A DNA stretch of 64,000 nucleotides from Paenibacillus sp. Soil766 (GTDB lineage Bacteria; Bacillota; Bacilli; Paenibacillales; NBRC-103111), in NCBI RefSeq assembly GCF_001428105.1, contig NZ_LMSJ01000001.1, positions 186,835-250,834 of the forward strand, read 5' to 3'. Below the pieces are notes generated by a model. That model searched no databases. It had not been told where the DNA came from and worked only from the letters and a program-made list of their open reading frames with translations. The position numbers and the translations under genes are program-made. Positions 8,693 to 17,683 of the stretch are shown here, in pieces. Within the stretch, counting starts at the first letter, position 1, and every line of letters begins with the position of its first letter.

Positions 8693-9769
8693 TTATTTAG
8701 CCCAATACGGTTTGGATGTGGTTATTGTCTCACCCGTCATTATAGCTTTCTCGATCATCATGCCCAAATAGTGGTCCTGTGAAGCCTCCGCCAAACTGTA
8801 AAATTCTGGACCTCCATTAATATATTCGGCCATCTTCGCCAGACAGCTGGCAATGGCAATTTCATCGTCATATAGCCTAGCAGGAGCAAACGGGTTCCGG
8901 TACAGCCATTGTTCCCCGCAAAGAATTCCTTGCAGGAAATAGCCTTCCGCATTTTCATACTCCCCTCGGTTAATTCGCTTTAAATCCATTTGCAATGGAA
9001 CCGTGTTTTCCTGCTGAATCAGAATTCGATTATCGAAAATTTCGCCTCGCTCTCCCCTTATGGAAAGATGGTTGGAACGAATCCATGATCGATGTTGGTT
9101 TTTGGTAAAGTCATATATCCCCAGCCTGTCTCCGAAATCCAGCCACGCTAGATCCCTTTGCATGGGAATCATCCTGTCCTCTGAAGGTGGACCACTCCGG
9201 GTCGGACCGCTGACCCATTTGGATTCGAAACGCATAGCTTTGATCTTAACCTCCTCAAATGTGATCCCCAGAATCCGGCGGATCAAGCTGACGGCGTGGT
9301 ACAGTTGGGAAATGGAAACCGTCGTTTCCGAAACAACTCCGAGTTTTCCCGAACGGATCATGGCTAACCTAGCTTCCTGAACTGGATGAAATTGATACTG
9401 CTCGGCTACCTGCACCCGGGCACCAGTCAATGTCAGTTTGTCGTGTAGAAGTTCTAGTCCCTGCATATCTGGTGCAGGCGGCGTTTCTACCAAAACTGGT
9501 ATCCCTACCTCCACTAACTTGAACAGATAGTCCCTACTCTGAGAGCCACTTACACACAGCACAAAGAAATCTGGTTGGTCATGGTTTAAAAGTTCTTCCA
9601 AGGATTGGTAGGCTGGAACCTTCCATTGTTCTTCCATCGCTTTCGCTTTGGTTGAATCCCTCACGACCATGCTGCTTATTTGAAACCGTTCTGGTAACGC
9701 TTGGGCGATCCGTAAGAAGTACTGCGCTCGAAAGCCAGCTCCACCGATAATACTGATTCTCACTCCCAA
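8693..9769 (-). CDS. Gfo/Idh/MocA-family oxidoreductase-like protein
   Basis: The 358-residue protein has an N-terminal Rossmann fold (ISIIGGAGFRAQYF, residues 5-18) and the C-terminal alpha/beta half of Gfo/Idh/MocA NAD(P)-dependent sugar dehydrogenases. The family's EKP motif, whose lysine is catalytic, reads ETPPAP here (VLVETPPAP), so it may be a binding or regulatory relative, or use other chemistry. The TTG start lies nine bases after AGGGGG; a GTG two codons on is possible. It is the last gene of the aldouronate cluster, 180 bases after the response regulator, and a cre-like site sits in that gap. A role in processing uronic acid sugars is inference only. Confidence 0.8.
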   Translation of the reverse strand: MGVRISIIGGAGFRAQYFLRIAQALPERFQISSMVVRDSTKAKAMEEQWKVPAYQSLEELLNHDQPDFFVLCVSGSQSRDYLFKLVEVGIPVLVETPPAPDMQGLELLHDKLTLTGARVQVAEQYQFHPVQEARLAMIRSGKLGVVSETTVSISQLYHAVSLIRRILGITFEEVKIKAMRFESKWVSGPTRSGPPSEDRMIPMQRDLAWLDFGDRLGIYDFTKNQHRSWIRSNHLSIRGERGEIFDNRILIQQENTVPLQMDLKRINRGEYENAEGYFLQGILCGEQWLYRNPFAPARLYDDEIAIASCLAKMAEYINGGPEFYSLAEASQDHYLGMMIEKAIMTGETITTSKPYWAK

Positions 9770-9892
9770 ATGACTTACCCCCTAAATAATTATAATCCGA
9801 CTAAAAAATGGAATACGCATGTAGGAACAAACCATGTAATCTAAGCGATGCAGTTTTCCTTCTCGGCAGTGTTGTTTACCAGGGGAACCAAT

Positions 9893-9906
9893 TGAAAGCG
9901 TTACCG
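9893..9906 (-). promoter_or_regulatory. Weak cre-like site before the oxidoreductase gene
   Basis: TGAAAGCGTTACCG (plus-strand reading) matches the cre consensus with two mismatches, in the 180-base gap between the response regulator and the oxidoreductase. It suggests a separate, catabolite-repressed promoter. Confidence 0.4.
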
Positions 9907-9949
9907 AAAACTGGTGTAGACTTCGAGAAGGGTATCTGCGGCGGCGGAG

Positions 9950-11572
9950 TCACATTTTAATAAGGTCTGTCGGGTTCATTCCGGTCATTTTTTTGAAAAG
10001 TAGGCTGAAATAAGGGAAGTTTTTGTATCCGACGCTCTCTGCAACCTCATAGACCAGCATGTTCCGTTCCAAAAGCAGTTCGCGGGCTTTTTCAATCCTG
10101 ACACGAGTCAGGTAGGTGTTGAAGGTTTCACCGGTCATATTTTTGAAAATGATAGAAAGGTGATTCCGTGAAATAAACACTTTATCCGACAGAACGGCAA
10201 GCGTTAAATCCTCCGCATAATGCTCGTGAATGTAGTGGGTAATGAAATCAACGACCTGACGGTGTTTGCTGCTGCCCTTCCATTGTCTACTGTCGCAGAT
10301 AATGGAGATTTTCTCTGATAGCCACTTCTGTAGTTGATCTGGCTGAATTAAGCCCTTGATCTCCTTGGCAATCTGGTCGTTCGTGAAGAGATCATCCAAT
10401 ACATGTCCCGCTTCATAAAGACAGTATGAAATAATCCCCCATAATTCACTTCCCAGCATCTGAACATATTCAGAGTCTATCCCCACATGGCTCTCCAGTT
10501 CTCTGATATAATCGGCCACCAACTGCTGCGCCTTTGTTTCCTGAACAGCCTTCATGGCATTGGCCAGCTCGTATGAGAATTTTACCGGAAACAGGGCGAC
10601 TTGCTCCTTCGCGGTCGCCACTTCTCCCTGATAAACAAAAAACTCAAAGGATGGGGTTGGGCGCAGTTGTCTCAAATCGATGGCTCGGAAAGCTTCCTCC
10701 GTTGAATCTGGAATTTTGGTCCAGTCGGACTTAATGCTACCGATTCCGACACGGCTCATCAATTTCAGATAGCTTGCAACGCTTTCAATGATCTGAATGC
10801 CTAAGACTTCAATGGCCTTTTGGGTATTTTCATTGTTATCCGCTTCCGGATGGATAATCAATACGGCTCGCGTGCTGTGAAGCTCTGTATACTCAACGGT
10901 AGGAAATACCCTGCGCGCTAGCTCGTAAACGATATTACTCACTGCGAATCGAAATAGGTTCCAGTCTGACACTGAAAATTTGCGAACTCGCTCATCGCGG
11001 ATTAGCTCGATCCCGATCACTGCATGGTTGGTATCGGACCAGAAGCGGTAAGGTTGAGGCAGAATCCCCCCATTTTGGTTAGCATTGACCAATGTGCCTA
11101 CTGCAGCTGACCGCACCCATTCCTTCTCAATAAATGGCTCGTACAACATCAGCTTGTGTTCTAGCTCTCCTTGCTTCATCCGCCTCTCTTCCTCATCCAT
11201 CAACTCATGGATAACCTTGTTTAGAATCATCTTCAACGTCGGCACACTAATGGGTTTGGACACATAATCACTGACGTTATGCCTCAGGGCCTGTCTGGCA
11301 TGTTCAAAATCGGAATAACCACTCAAAATGATAATTTTCCCGAGGAATTCTTCTTTTCTTAATTGTTCAATCATGTCCAGGCCGTTCATTAGGGGCATAT
11401 ATATGTCTGTTATAACTATATCCGGCTGTGTAGTCCTGATCATATTTAGCCCGTCGACGCCGTTCGATGCTTCCCCTACTAACTTCGTTTCTAATTCATC
11501 CCAAGGAATGTTACGCTTCATTCCTTGAAGCACTTGGCGTTCATCGTCTATAATGGCTATCTTCCACACCAT
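9950..11572 (-). CDS. YesN-type response regulator (receiver plus AraC output)
   Basis: The 540-residue protein has a receiver domain (residues 3-120) with the acidic pair in IIDDE and phospho-acceptor Asp56 in VITDIYMP, a middle region of about 280 residues, and a C-terminal AraC-type DNA-binding domain (about 435-540, ending YFSLLFKKMTGMNPTDLIKM). It pairs with the histidine kinase immediately upstream, 189 bases away. The ATG is preceded by AAAGGAGGACA. Such regulators activate neighbouring sugar importers and enzymes. The 33-base motif found upstream of this gene and at two other points of the operon is a candidate binding site, as inference. Confidence 0.92.
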   Translation of the reverse strand: MVWKIAIIDDERQVLQGMKRNIPWDELETKLVGEASNGVDGLNMIRTTQPDIVITDIYMPLMNGLDMIEQLRKEEFLGKIIILSGYSDFEHARQALRHNVSDYVSKPISVPTLKMILNKVIHELMDEEERRMKQGELEHKLMLYEPFIEKEWVRSAAVGTLVNANQNGGILPQPYRFWSDTNHAVIGIELIRDERVRKFSVSDWNLFRFAVSNIVYELARRVFPTVEYTELHSTRAVLIIHPEADNNENTQKAIEVLGIQIIESVASYLKLMSRVGIGSIKSDWTKIPDSTEEAFRAIDLRQLRPTPSFEFFVYQGEVATAKEQVALFPVKFSYELANAMKAVQETKAQQLVADYIRELESHVGIDSEYVQMLGSELWGIISYCLYEAGHVLDDLFTNDQIAKEIKGLIQPDQLQKWLSEKISIICDSRQWKGSSKHRQVVDFITHYIHEHYAEDLTLAVLSDKVFISRNHLSIIFKNMTGETFNTYLTRVRIEKARELLLERNMLVYEVAESVGYKNFPYFSLLFKKMTGMNPTDLIKM

Positions 11573-11701
11573 ATTGTCCTCCTTTAGCTATTACCAATAT
11601 CAGCATTCAAGAGTGATAAGCCTAATACGTATGCCTGGAACATTTAAATCCTTGACTGCTATAAAATTAATATTAACTACCTTTAAACAAAGTTTAAATA
11701 G

Positions 11702-11734
11702 GAATCATCCACAAATTATTATAAAATATCACGA
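11702..11734 (-). promoter_or_regulatory. Copy C of the aldouronate-operon promoter motif
   Basis: This copy reads GAATCATCCACAAATTATTA on the plus strand, followed by TAAAATATCACGA. It is homologous to copies at 8556, 15479 and 21182. The minus strand gives a perfect TATAAT. It lies 130 bases before the response regulator start, in the gap after the kinase gene, and suggests an internal promoter. Confidence 0.6.
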
Positions 11735-11760
11735 TCCTATCCCTGTGTTCATTTCATCCC

Positions 11761-13497
11761 TCAATATTCATTAATAGGTGGTTCCGTCAACAATGGAAGA
11801 AATATTTCAACTCGGGTCCCACCCTCTTCTCGTTCAGACAGTTCAACGCCGTAGATCTCGTGGAAATAACCAGCAATTCTTTCCCTAACATTGCGTATGC
11901 CGTAACCGCCGGTATGGCGCTTCTTCTTATTTTCCACCACTTGCTGGAGACCAATGCCATCATCATCGATTATGATTTGAAGCGAGTTATCCTTACGGTT
12001 CATCTGAATATGGACATAACCAAACTGCCTCGTGTTAAACCCATGCACGATAGAATTTTCCACGAAGGGCTGTAATGTCAGCTTGGGGATATACAGATCC
12101 ATAACATCTCTAGGCACATCAATGAAATAATTAAGGCCGTCGCCCCAACGGAGTTGTTGGATTTCCAGATAGCATTCGATATGCTCCAATTCACTCTCAA
12201 TCGTAATGAAACTATCGCCGTTTGATAGGCCGATCCGAAACATTCGTCCCATCAGTTCTAGAATCTGACTAAGCTCGCCATGTCCGGCATCAATGGCCAT
12301 CCAGTTCAATTGGTCCAGCATGTTGTAGAGAAAGTGTGGGTTAATATTTGCCTGAAGCGCTTCAATTTCAGCTTTGCGCTGCTGCTCATATCGACGCTGT
12401 AAGGACAGGTATAACTCCTCAATCCGCTCATTTTGCTTGCGGTAACCAGCAAATAAATAGCCAAACTCGTTCTGATAATCTCCTGGTAATTCCAAACTTT
12501 TACCACCGATGGAATAGGAACTCATGGCAGTTACCAACATATGGATGGGCTTTGTAAATTGTCTACTTAAATAGAGGGTAAGTAGTAACAACAGCAGGAC
12601 GGCGGCAACACCAATGATACCAATTACTTCTGCTAAATGGATGCTGCTAGCTGTAATCTGGTTCCAAGGTGTCATTTCAACTAGTGTCCAATTGGAATTG
12701 GCCAACTTCGAATACACCAATAGTGAATCTTCCATTTTGGAATTTCCGCGAATATGAACATAGCCGGATTGCTCTGTTTTCATATTCACCCATTGGCTCA
12801 CCTCCAACTGCTTCCACGTTTCTCCTATTTCCAAGAATTCCTGACCATTACTGTCTGTCATGATCCGATTGGAACCGCTTGAACGGCCAGACAACAGGGA
12901 CCGGATTTCTTTGGCTTTAACATGAATAACAACGACGCCTAAAAAAGTATTATTAAATAAAATTTTTCGTCCAAAACTGAGAACTGGAACATCCCCCTGT
13001 AAGCTAGGGATATCATGCTCTCCTGTCCAAGCGAAATCATTTTTATCCAAATACTTGTCCCATCCTTGCCTATTTAAGTCCTTTATATCCCAAAATTGAA
13101 TGTAACTATTTTCCTCTTTAAGGAAAGGACGTTCCATATATAGATCAATACCTTGTATAAGAGGTATGGAATATGTCAGGTTTGCCATCGCATTCTGAAC
13201 ATTATCGGCTTTCTGGTGCCGGTCGAATTCATCCTGACTATTCCAAAGAAGTCTAATCAATTCGTTGTCACGAGAGGTGGACAAGGAAATCTGCTCAATC
13301 ATTGTAAGTCGTGTCGAAATTTCATTATTTAATTCATCCATTAATTGCTGTTGATAGTGGGAGGTGTTCTTCACCAGGGCTTTGGAGGAAATATTATAGC
13401 TCGTCCAAACAATACAGGCGAGAACTAACACGATGAGAACAAAAAAGCTGCGGAAAAATAAGCTTTCAATTCGAAATTTCTTAAAAAGATTCGTCAT
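11761..13497 (-). CDS. YesM-type sensor histidine kinase
   Basis: Translation most likely starts at the ATG of MTNLFKKFRIES, which has AAGGAG nine bases upstream. A longer open frame to 13734 overlaps the permease gene and has no ribosome site. The protein has about 578 residues: TM1 (LFFRSFFVLIVLVLACIVW), an extracellular sensing region of about 260 residues, TM2 (IIGVAAVLLLLLLTLYL), a HAMP linker, a His_kinase domain with the phospho-acceptor His in NINPHFLYNML, and an ATPase domain with PFVENSIVHG, DDDGIGL and GGYGIRNVRERI. It senses an extracellular ligand, perhaps an aldouronate or xylo-oligosaccharide delivered by the binding protein, and phosphorylates the adjacent YesN-type regulator. 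The ligand is inference. Confidence 0.93.
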   Translation of the reverse strand: MTNLFKKFRIESLFFRSFFVLIVLVLACIVWTSYNISSKALVKNTSHYQQQLMDELNNEISTRLTMIEQISLSTSRDNELIRLLWNSQDEFDRHQKADNVQNAMANLTYSIPLIQGIDLYMERPFLKEENSYIQFWDIKDLNRQGWDKYLDKNDFAWTGEHDIPSLQGDVPVLSFGRKILFNNTFLGVVVIHVKAKEIRSLLSGRSSGSNRIMTDSNGQEFLEIGETWKQLEVSQWVNMKTEQSGYVHIRGNSKMEDSLLVYSKLANSNWTLVEMTPWNQITASSIHLAEVIGIIGVAAVLLLLLLTLYLSRQFTKPIHMLVTAMSSYSIGGKSLELPGDYQNEFGYLFAGYRKQNERIEELYLSLQRRYEQQRKAEIEALQANINPHFLYNMLDQLNWMAIDAGHGELSQILELMGRMFRIGLSNGDSFITIESELEHIECYLEIQQLRWGDGLNYFIDVPRDVMDLYIPKLTLQPFVENSIVHGFNTRQFGYVHIQMNRKDNSLQIIIDDDGIGLQQVVENKKKRHTGGYGIRNVRERIAGYFHEIYGVELSEREEGGTRVEIFLPLLTEPPINEY

Positions 13498-13530
13498 TCG
13501 GGGCATCTCCTTACATGGCTTTATGTTAAA

Positions 13531-13575
13531 GAAAACGGTAAAGCTACGAAGGAAATCCGTCTCTTTACCGTTTTC
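13531..13575 (-). terminator. Hairpin between permease and kinase genes
   Basis: GAAAACGGTAAAG and CTTTACCGTTTTC form a perfect 13-bp stem. The minus strand continues CTTTAACATAAAG with only a short T tract. It probably acts as a partial terminator that lowers kinase/regulator expression relative to the transporter. Confidence 0.75.
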
Positions 13576-13597
13576 AAGTTGCTTATTTAAATTCATC

Positions 13598-14440
13598 TTA
13601 CCCCTTAATCCCTGATGTCGCAATGCCCTCAACGAAATATCGTTGCAGAAACGTAAATACGATGGTCGCAGGGAGTATGGAAACCAGAGACATTGCCAGT
13701 AATTGTCCCCATTCTTGGGCGGACTGGGCGTCATTGATCATTCGCAACGCCAAACCTACCGTGTACTTATCAACTGAGTTCAGGTACAGCAGGTGACCAA
13801 GGAAGTCATCCCAGTTCCACAGGAAGCAGAAAATCATGATTGTTACGATTGCAGGCTGGGTAAGTGGCAGAACCACTCGCCAAAATATTCCGAACCATGA
13901 ACAACCATCAATCTTGGCAGACTCATCAAGATCCTTCGGGATACCCCGGATAAACTGAATCAGCAGGAAAACGAAGAAGCTTCCGCCCGCGCCACTGGCT
14001 ACCAAGTGGGGAACCACAAAAGGGAGATAGGTGTTTACCCAGCCCAGTTGGTGGAACATAGCATACTGAGGAATAATCAATACTTGTGCAGGCATCATCA
14101 AGGTCATCATAAGAATGGAAAACCAGAGTTTCTTTAACGGGAAATCCAGACGTGCAAAGCCGAATGCGACCAGAGTTGTTGAAAACAACGTTGCAATCAG
14201 AACCATTGCTTCAAGACTGAAAGTGTTCAAATAAAAGTCGGTGAAAGTGCGCCCGGGAATAGCATGCCATCCATCCGTATAGTTGCTCCATTTCGGTACG
14301 GAAGGGAAAATTCCAGGCGAACCAAGTTCTGCATTCGATTTCAGCGATGCGCCAACCCACCAGATCAAGGGATAGACCATCACAAAACTGAACACGATCA
14401 TGAGGGTATGGCGGATAGTAGAATTCCATTTTATAGTCAT
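13598..14440 (-). CDS. Carbohydrate ABC transporter permease (MalG/AraQ type)
   Basis: From the ATG with GGAGG nine or so bases upstream the product is 280 residues. That ATG overlaps the stop of the upstream permease by four bases (ATGA), which indicates coupled translation. It has six predicted membrane helices and the coupling motif ESAKIDGCSWFGIFWRVVLP, which docks on the ATPase. It forms a heterodimeric channel with the preceding permease and imports oligosaccharides delivered by the 19791-21104 lipoprotein. No ATPase is encoded nearby; such systems normally share an MsmX-type ATPase encoded elsewhere. Confidence 0.93.
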   Translation of the reverse strand: MTIKWNSTIRHTLMIVFSFVMVYPLIWWVGASLKSNAELGSPGIFPSVPKWSNYTDGWHAIPGRTFTDFYLNTFSLEAMVLIATLFSTTLVAFGFARLDFPLKKLWFSILMMTLMMPAQVLIIPQYAMFHQLGWVNTYLPFVVPHLVASGAGGSFFVFLLIQFIRGIPKDLDESAKIDGCSWFGIFWRVVLPLTQPAIVTIMIFCFLWNWDDFLGHLLYLNSVDKYTVGLALRMINDAQSAQEWGQLLAMSLVSILPATIVFTFLQRYFVEGIATSGIKG

Positions 14441-15396
14441 TTCCGTTTCTTTCCTCCTGTGTCCGTTTCGTAGAAGACCCAATACTTTGAGGTGCCCGCA
14501 ATAATAGCCGCAACTATGACAATCATGACCAGCATGATCCAGGCCAATGCGGAAGCATATCCTAATTCATAGCGGCTAAAGGCCCTCTCATATAGGTATA
14601 GTGCATATACATACGTAGAATTCATCGGACCGCCATTGGTAATAACGAAAGCAGATGTAAACATTTGGAATGAGTTGATTACACCCATTATCAAGTTAAA
14701 GTAAATAATTGGTGAAAGCATTGGCAACGTAATCTTGAAAAACTGTAAGACTTTGTTCGCGCCATCTACAGAAGACGCTTCATAAAGATCGCTCGGAATT
14801 TGCTTTAATCCTGCAAGGAAGATAACCATGGCTGAACCGAATTGCCAGACCGTCAGGAGAATTAGCGTCCATAACGCAGATCCCGGATTCGTGATCCAGC
14901 CTTTTCCTACAATACCGAAAATGGAAAGAATTTCGTTGAATATTCCGTCAACACCGAAAATATTACGCCACAATATAGATACAGCAATGCTTCCTCCAAT
15001 GAGGGAGGGAAAATAAACCGCAGTGCGGTAAAATGAAATCCCTCTCATTGCTTTATTCAAGAGAGTTGCCACCAGTAAAGCTGCGACCAGTTTCAATGGT
15101 ACTGATGCCAACACATATTGAAATGTTACACTAACTGATTGGGTAAATCTCGGATCATCTGTAAAGATGCGGACATAATTCCTAAGACCAATCCATTTGA
15201 TTGGTTCCAACAAAGTATAATCGGTGAGTGAATAATACAGCGATAAGAACATGGGATAAGCTGTCAACCCAAAGAATCCGATTAACCAAGGAGAAATAAA
15301 TAAATAGCCCGCAAACGGGGCATCCCATCTGCTAAAAAACTTGCGCTTCTTTTTCACTTCTGCGCCGTTTGGAGCAACGATAGTAGAATTGTTCAA
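14437..15396 (-). CDS. Carbohydrate ABC transporter permease (MalF/UgpA type)
   Basis: About 319 residues. A TTG start lies seven bases after GAGGTG; a TTG two codons upstream is possible. It has six membrane helices and the coupling motif EASSVDGANKVLQFFKITLP. A basic cytoplasmic N-terminus (KKKRKF) precedes the first helix. It pairs with the overlapping downstream permease. A terminator-like hairpin and a motif-D promoter region separate it from the GH67 gene, so the permeases may have their own promoter. Confidence 0.92.
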   Translation of the reverse strand: MNNSTIVAPNGAEVKKKRKFFSRWDAPFAGYLFISPWLIGFFGLTAYPMFLSLYYSLTDYTLLEPIKWIGLRNYVRIFTDDPRFTQSVSVTFQYVLASVPLKLVAALLVATLLNKAMRGISFYRTAVYFPSLIGGSIAVSILWRNIFGVDGIFNEILSIFGIVGKGWITNPGSALWTLILLTVWQFGSAMVIFLAGLKQIPSDLYEASSVDGANKVLQFFKITLPMLSPIIYFNLIMGVINSFQMFTSAFVITNGGPMNSTYVYALYLYERAFSRYELGYASALAWIMLVMIVIVAAIIAGTSKYWVFYETDTGGKKRK

Positions 15397-15478
15397 GTGC
15401 AATCACCTCTGTACTTTCCATAAAGTCGGTATTTTTATAATTTAATTATATAAGTCGCGCTTGTCAGGCTAAAGTAGG

Positions 15479-15509
15479 CAAATCATCGAATTATTATAAA
15501 TTATAACGA
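15479..15509 (-). promoter_or_regulatory. Copy D of the aldouronate-operon promoter motif
   Basis: GAATTATTATAAATTATAAC on the plus strand aligns with copies A, B and C but lacks two or three bases of the ATCCAC part. The minus strand contains TATAAT, 80 bases before the permease start and directly after the GH67 terminator. It suggests that the permeases are transcribed from here. Confidence 0.55.
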
Positions 15510-15511
15510 AA

Positions 15512-15547
15512 AAAACGAAGAAGCTAGCCAGGCCGCTTCCTCGTTTT
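15512..15547 (-). terminator. Intrinsic terminator after the GH67 gene
   Basis: AAAACGA and GAAGC pair with GCTTC and TCGTTTT around an 11-base loop. The minus strand continues with a run of seven T. It is T-flanked on both sides and could work in both directions. Confidence 0.8.
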
Positions 15548-15577
15548 AGTTAATAAAAATGAATAGATAGTAAATTT

Positions 15578-17644
15578 TTAGCTATAAATCAACCGTCCTG
15601 CTTGGTCGGCAATCCCGCTTTTTCTGTAGAAATAAGTATTAATCCGGTCCCTCCATTCTTTGGCATGCTCCGCTTGTTCTTCGATACGCTTAGCGACTTG
15701 CTTATGCAGAACCTCATCCATGGTTCCAGCAAGACTATACCAAAGTGTTAATAGACACTGAGCCTTTTCTGCACCTTCGAAATGGGAATCATAAATATGT
15801 TGAATAACGGTTTTGCCAGAATGAAGGACATGGGTATAGGGAACATGATGGAAGAACAACAGAAGTTCATCCGGGCAATCTGCGAGGGATTCATACCGCT
15901 CGAAATTAGGTGTGTTGTACTGGGATGTATATCCCGTCCCCGTTGCTACTGTCCGATCAACTCCGATTCCTTGCCAATCGGCATAATGATAAGTCCCCCA
16001 TTTGGAGTATTCATATCCGTCAACATCAGGGCCATAGTGAGTATGGGGAGTAACCATAAAGCCTACGCCGAGCGGTGCCGTATAAGATTCATAAATGGCT
16101 GGCGAATTTAATAGTACGTTCTTGATAACCCTGATGATGTTTTCATTATCGCCGAAAGTTAGCTTAATCCAATCATCAGCAATATCCTCAGAAGTCAAGT
16201 CCGGATTCCAAACCAGTCTTCCATAGCCGTATAAGTTGGCTTGCGCTAGCAAATGGCCTGTCCAGTTCATGTCATTGCCGATATTAGAAACAGCAGCAAT
16301 ACCTGCCAACTGGTTACCATGAACGGTACCACTGGCAATCTGCTTGATGGTGGAGCCTTCACCTTTGGTGTAAGTTTCAAAATCCAGGATTTCCTTCCAG
16401 TGTGGGATCAAATAAAACACGTGGCGTTGCTGTCCTGTATACTCCTGGGCAATTTGGAATTCGAGTACCTGATTTGTGGATGGCATGGCTCCAAGTAGTG
16501 GAGAAATAGGCTCCCTGACTTGGAAGTCCATAGGACCGTTTTTGATCTGCAAAATGACGTTATCCATAAAGCGACCGTCTAAGGGTTTGAAGTGATCGTA
16601 GGCTGCTCGTGCACGGTCGGTCTTTCTGTCGCGCCAATCTTGCTTGCAATCATACACAAAGCAACGCCAAATCACGATACCGCCAAAAGGCTTCAATGCA
16701 TCAGCCAGCATGTTGGAGCCGTCAGCATGATCACGACCATATGTAAACGGCCCTGGACGGTTTTCCGAATCCGCTTTAACCAGGTAACCTCCGAAATCTG
16801 GTATAGCCGCATATACATCGACAGTTTTTTCCTTCCACCATTGGCGGACCTCCGAGTCAAGGGGATCCGTAGTCTGTAGACCGCCGATTTCAATTGGACT
16901 AGCATAATTGACGGATAGGAACAGCTGGATTGCATATTTACGGAAAATGGCAGCTAATTTGGCCACTTCAGGCAAAAATTCTGTAATAAGCTTGCTTTCC
17001 ACTTTATGAACATTCACATTATTGATCACAATGGCATTCAGCCCTGTGGATGCAAGCATTCTTGCGTAATCCCGAATCCGGTCCAATTCTTCGGTAATCA
17101 GATTGTCCTTGAAAAAGATCGACTCGCCAGCATAACCCCGTTCTACACTGCCATCCATATTATCCCACTGGTTGATCATTCTTAGCCTGTTGATAGGATT
17201 TTCGATAATATCTATTTCATCTAAGGACGAGCCTGTGCTTAATAGACGTAACAGGTGAAATGTGCCGTATAGCACGCCTTTGGCGGAAGATGCACCAACA
17301 GCAATACAAGCGTATTCTTTATCAGATTTGATGACATAGCCTTCCGAACCGACCCATGTAATTTTATCTGCTCCTAATACACGATCTACAAGAGGATGGT
17401 TGCCAAATGTTCCGAGCGCAATAACATGTCTCCCATAGTCCACAATTTCCGGCTGTACGCCCAAAATGCCCTCCAGACCCCTGGTTAATTCAGACACTGC
17501 GGTTTGGATAACCTCATTTTTTTCCATTACGGCAATTCGATTAAATTGCGCATATTGATTGTAGCGTTCGCCAGAAACCAACTGGCGATATCCCAGCCAT
17601 GCTTGATAGCCGCTGTCGGCTTGAAAGTTAGATAATGTGCCCAT
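15578..17644 (-). CDS. aguA: GH67 alpha-glucuronidase
   Basis: The 688-residue protein removes 4-O-methyl-glucuronic acid from the non-reducing end of aldouronates released from glucuronoxylan. The GH67 catalytic residues are visible: the acid Glu in [10 protein letters not shown], and the Asp and Glu of DGRFMDNV and FQVREPISP. There is no signal peptide, so it acts in the cytoplasm on imported aldouronates. The start is the ATG of MGTLSNFQ with GAGGAGG 12 bases upstream; the earlier ATG lies inside that ribosome site. It is co-directional with the binding-protein and permease genes, the layout known for aldouronate utilisation in Paenibacillus. Confidence 0.95.
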   Translation of the reverse strand: MGTLSNFQADSGYQAWLGYRQLVSGERYNQYAQFNRIAVMEKNEVIQTAVSELTRGLEGILGVQPEIVDYGRHVIALGTFGNHPLVDRVLGADKITWVGSEGYVIKSDKEYACIAVGASSAKGVLYGTFHLLRLLSTGSSLDEIDIIENPINRLRMINQWDNMDGSVERGYAGESIFFKDNLITEELDRIRDYARMLASTGLNAIVINNVNVHKVESKLITEFLPEVAKLAAIFRKYAIQLFLSVNYASPIEIGGLQTTDPLDSEVRQWWKEKTVDVYAAIPDFGGYLVKADSENRPGPFTYGRDHADGSNMLADALKPFGGIVIWRCFVYDCKQDWRDRKTDRARAAYDHFKPLDGRFMDNVILQIKNGPMDFQVREPISPLLGAMPSTNQVLEFQIAQEYTGQQRHVFYLIPHWKEILDFETYTKGEGSTIKQIASGTVHGNQLAGIAAVSNIGNDMNWTGHLLAQANLYGYGRLVWNPDLTSEDIADDWIKLTFGDNENIIRVIKNVLLNSPAIYESYTAPLGVGFMVTPHTHYGPDVDGYEYSKWGTYHYADWQGIGVDRTVATGTGYTSQYNTPNFERYESLADCPDELLLFFHHVPYTHVLHSGKTVIQHIYDSHFEGAEKAQCLLTLWYSLAGTMDEVLHKQVAKRIEEQAEHAKEWRDRINTYFYRKSGIADQAGRLIYS

Positions 17645-17683
17645 GAATAAATAAATCCTCCTCATTTTGCCTTCATTATTATC

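Noticed and set aside
13498-13734. 79-codon N-terminal extension of the kinase gene
   Set aside because: It overlaps the permease gene and includes the terminator hairpin; the internal ATG has the only good ribosome site.
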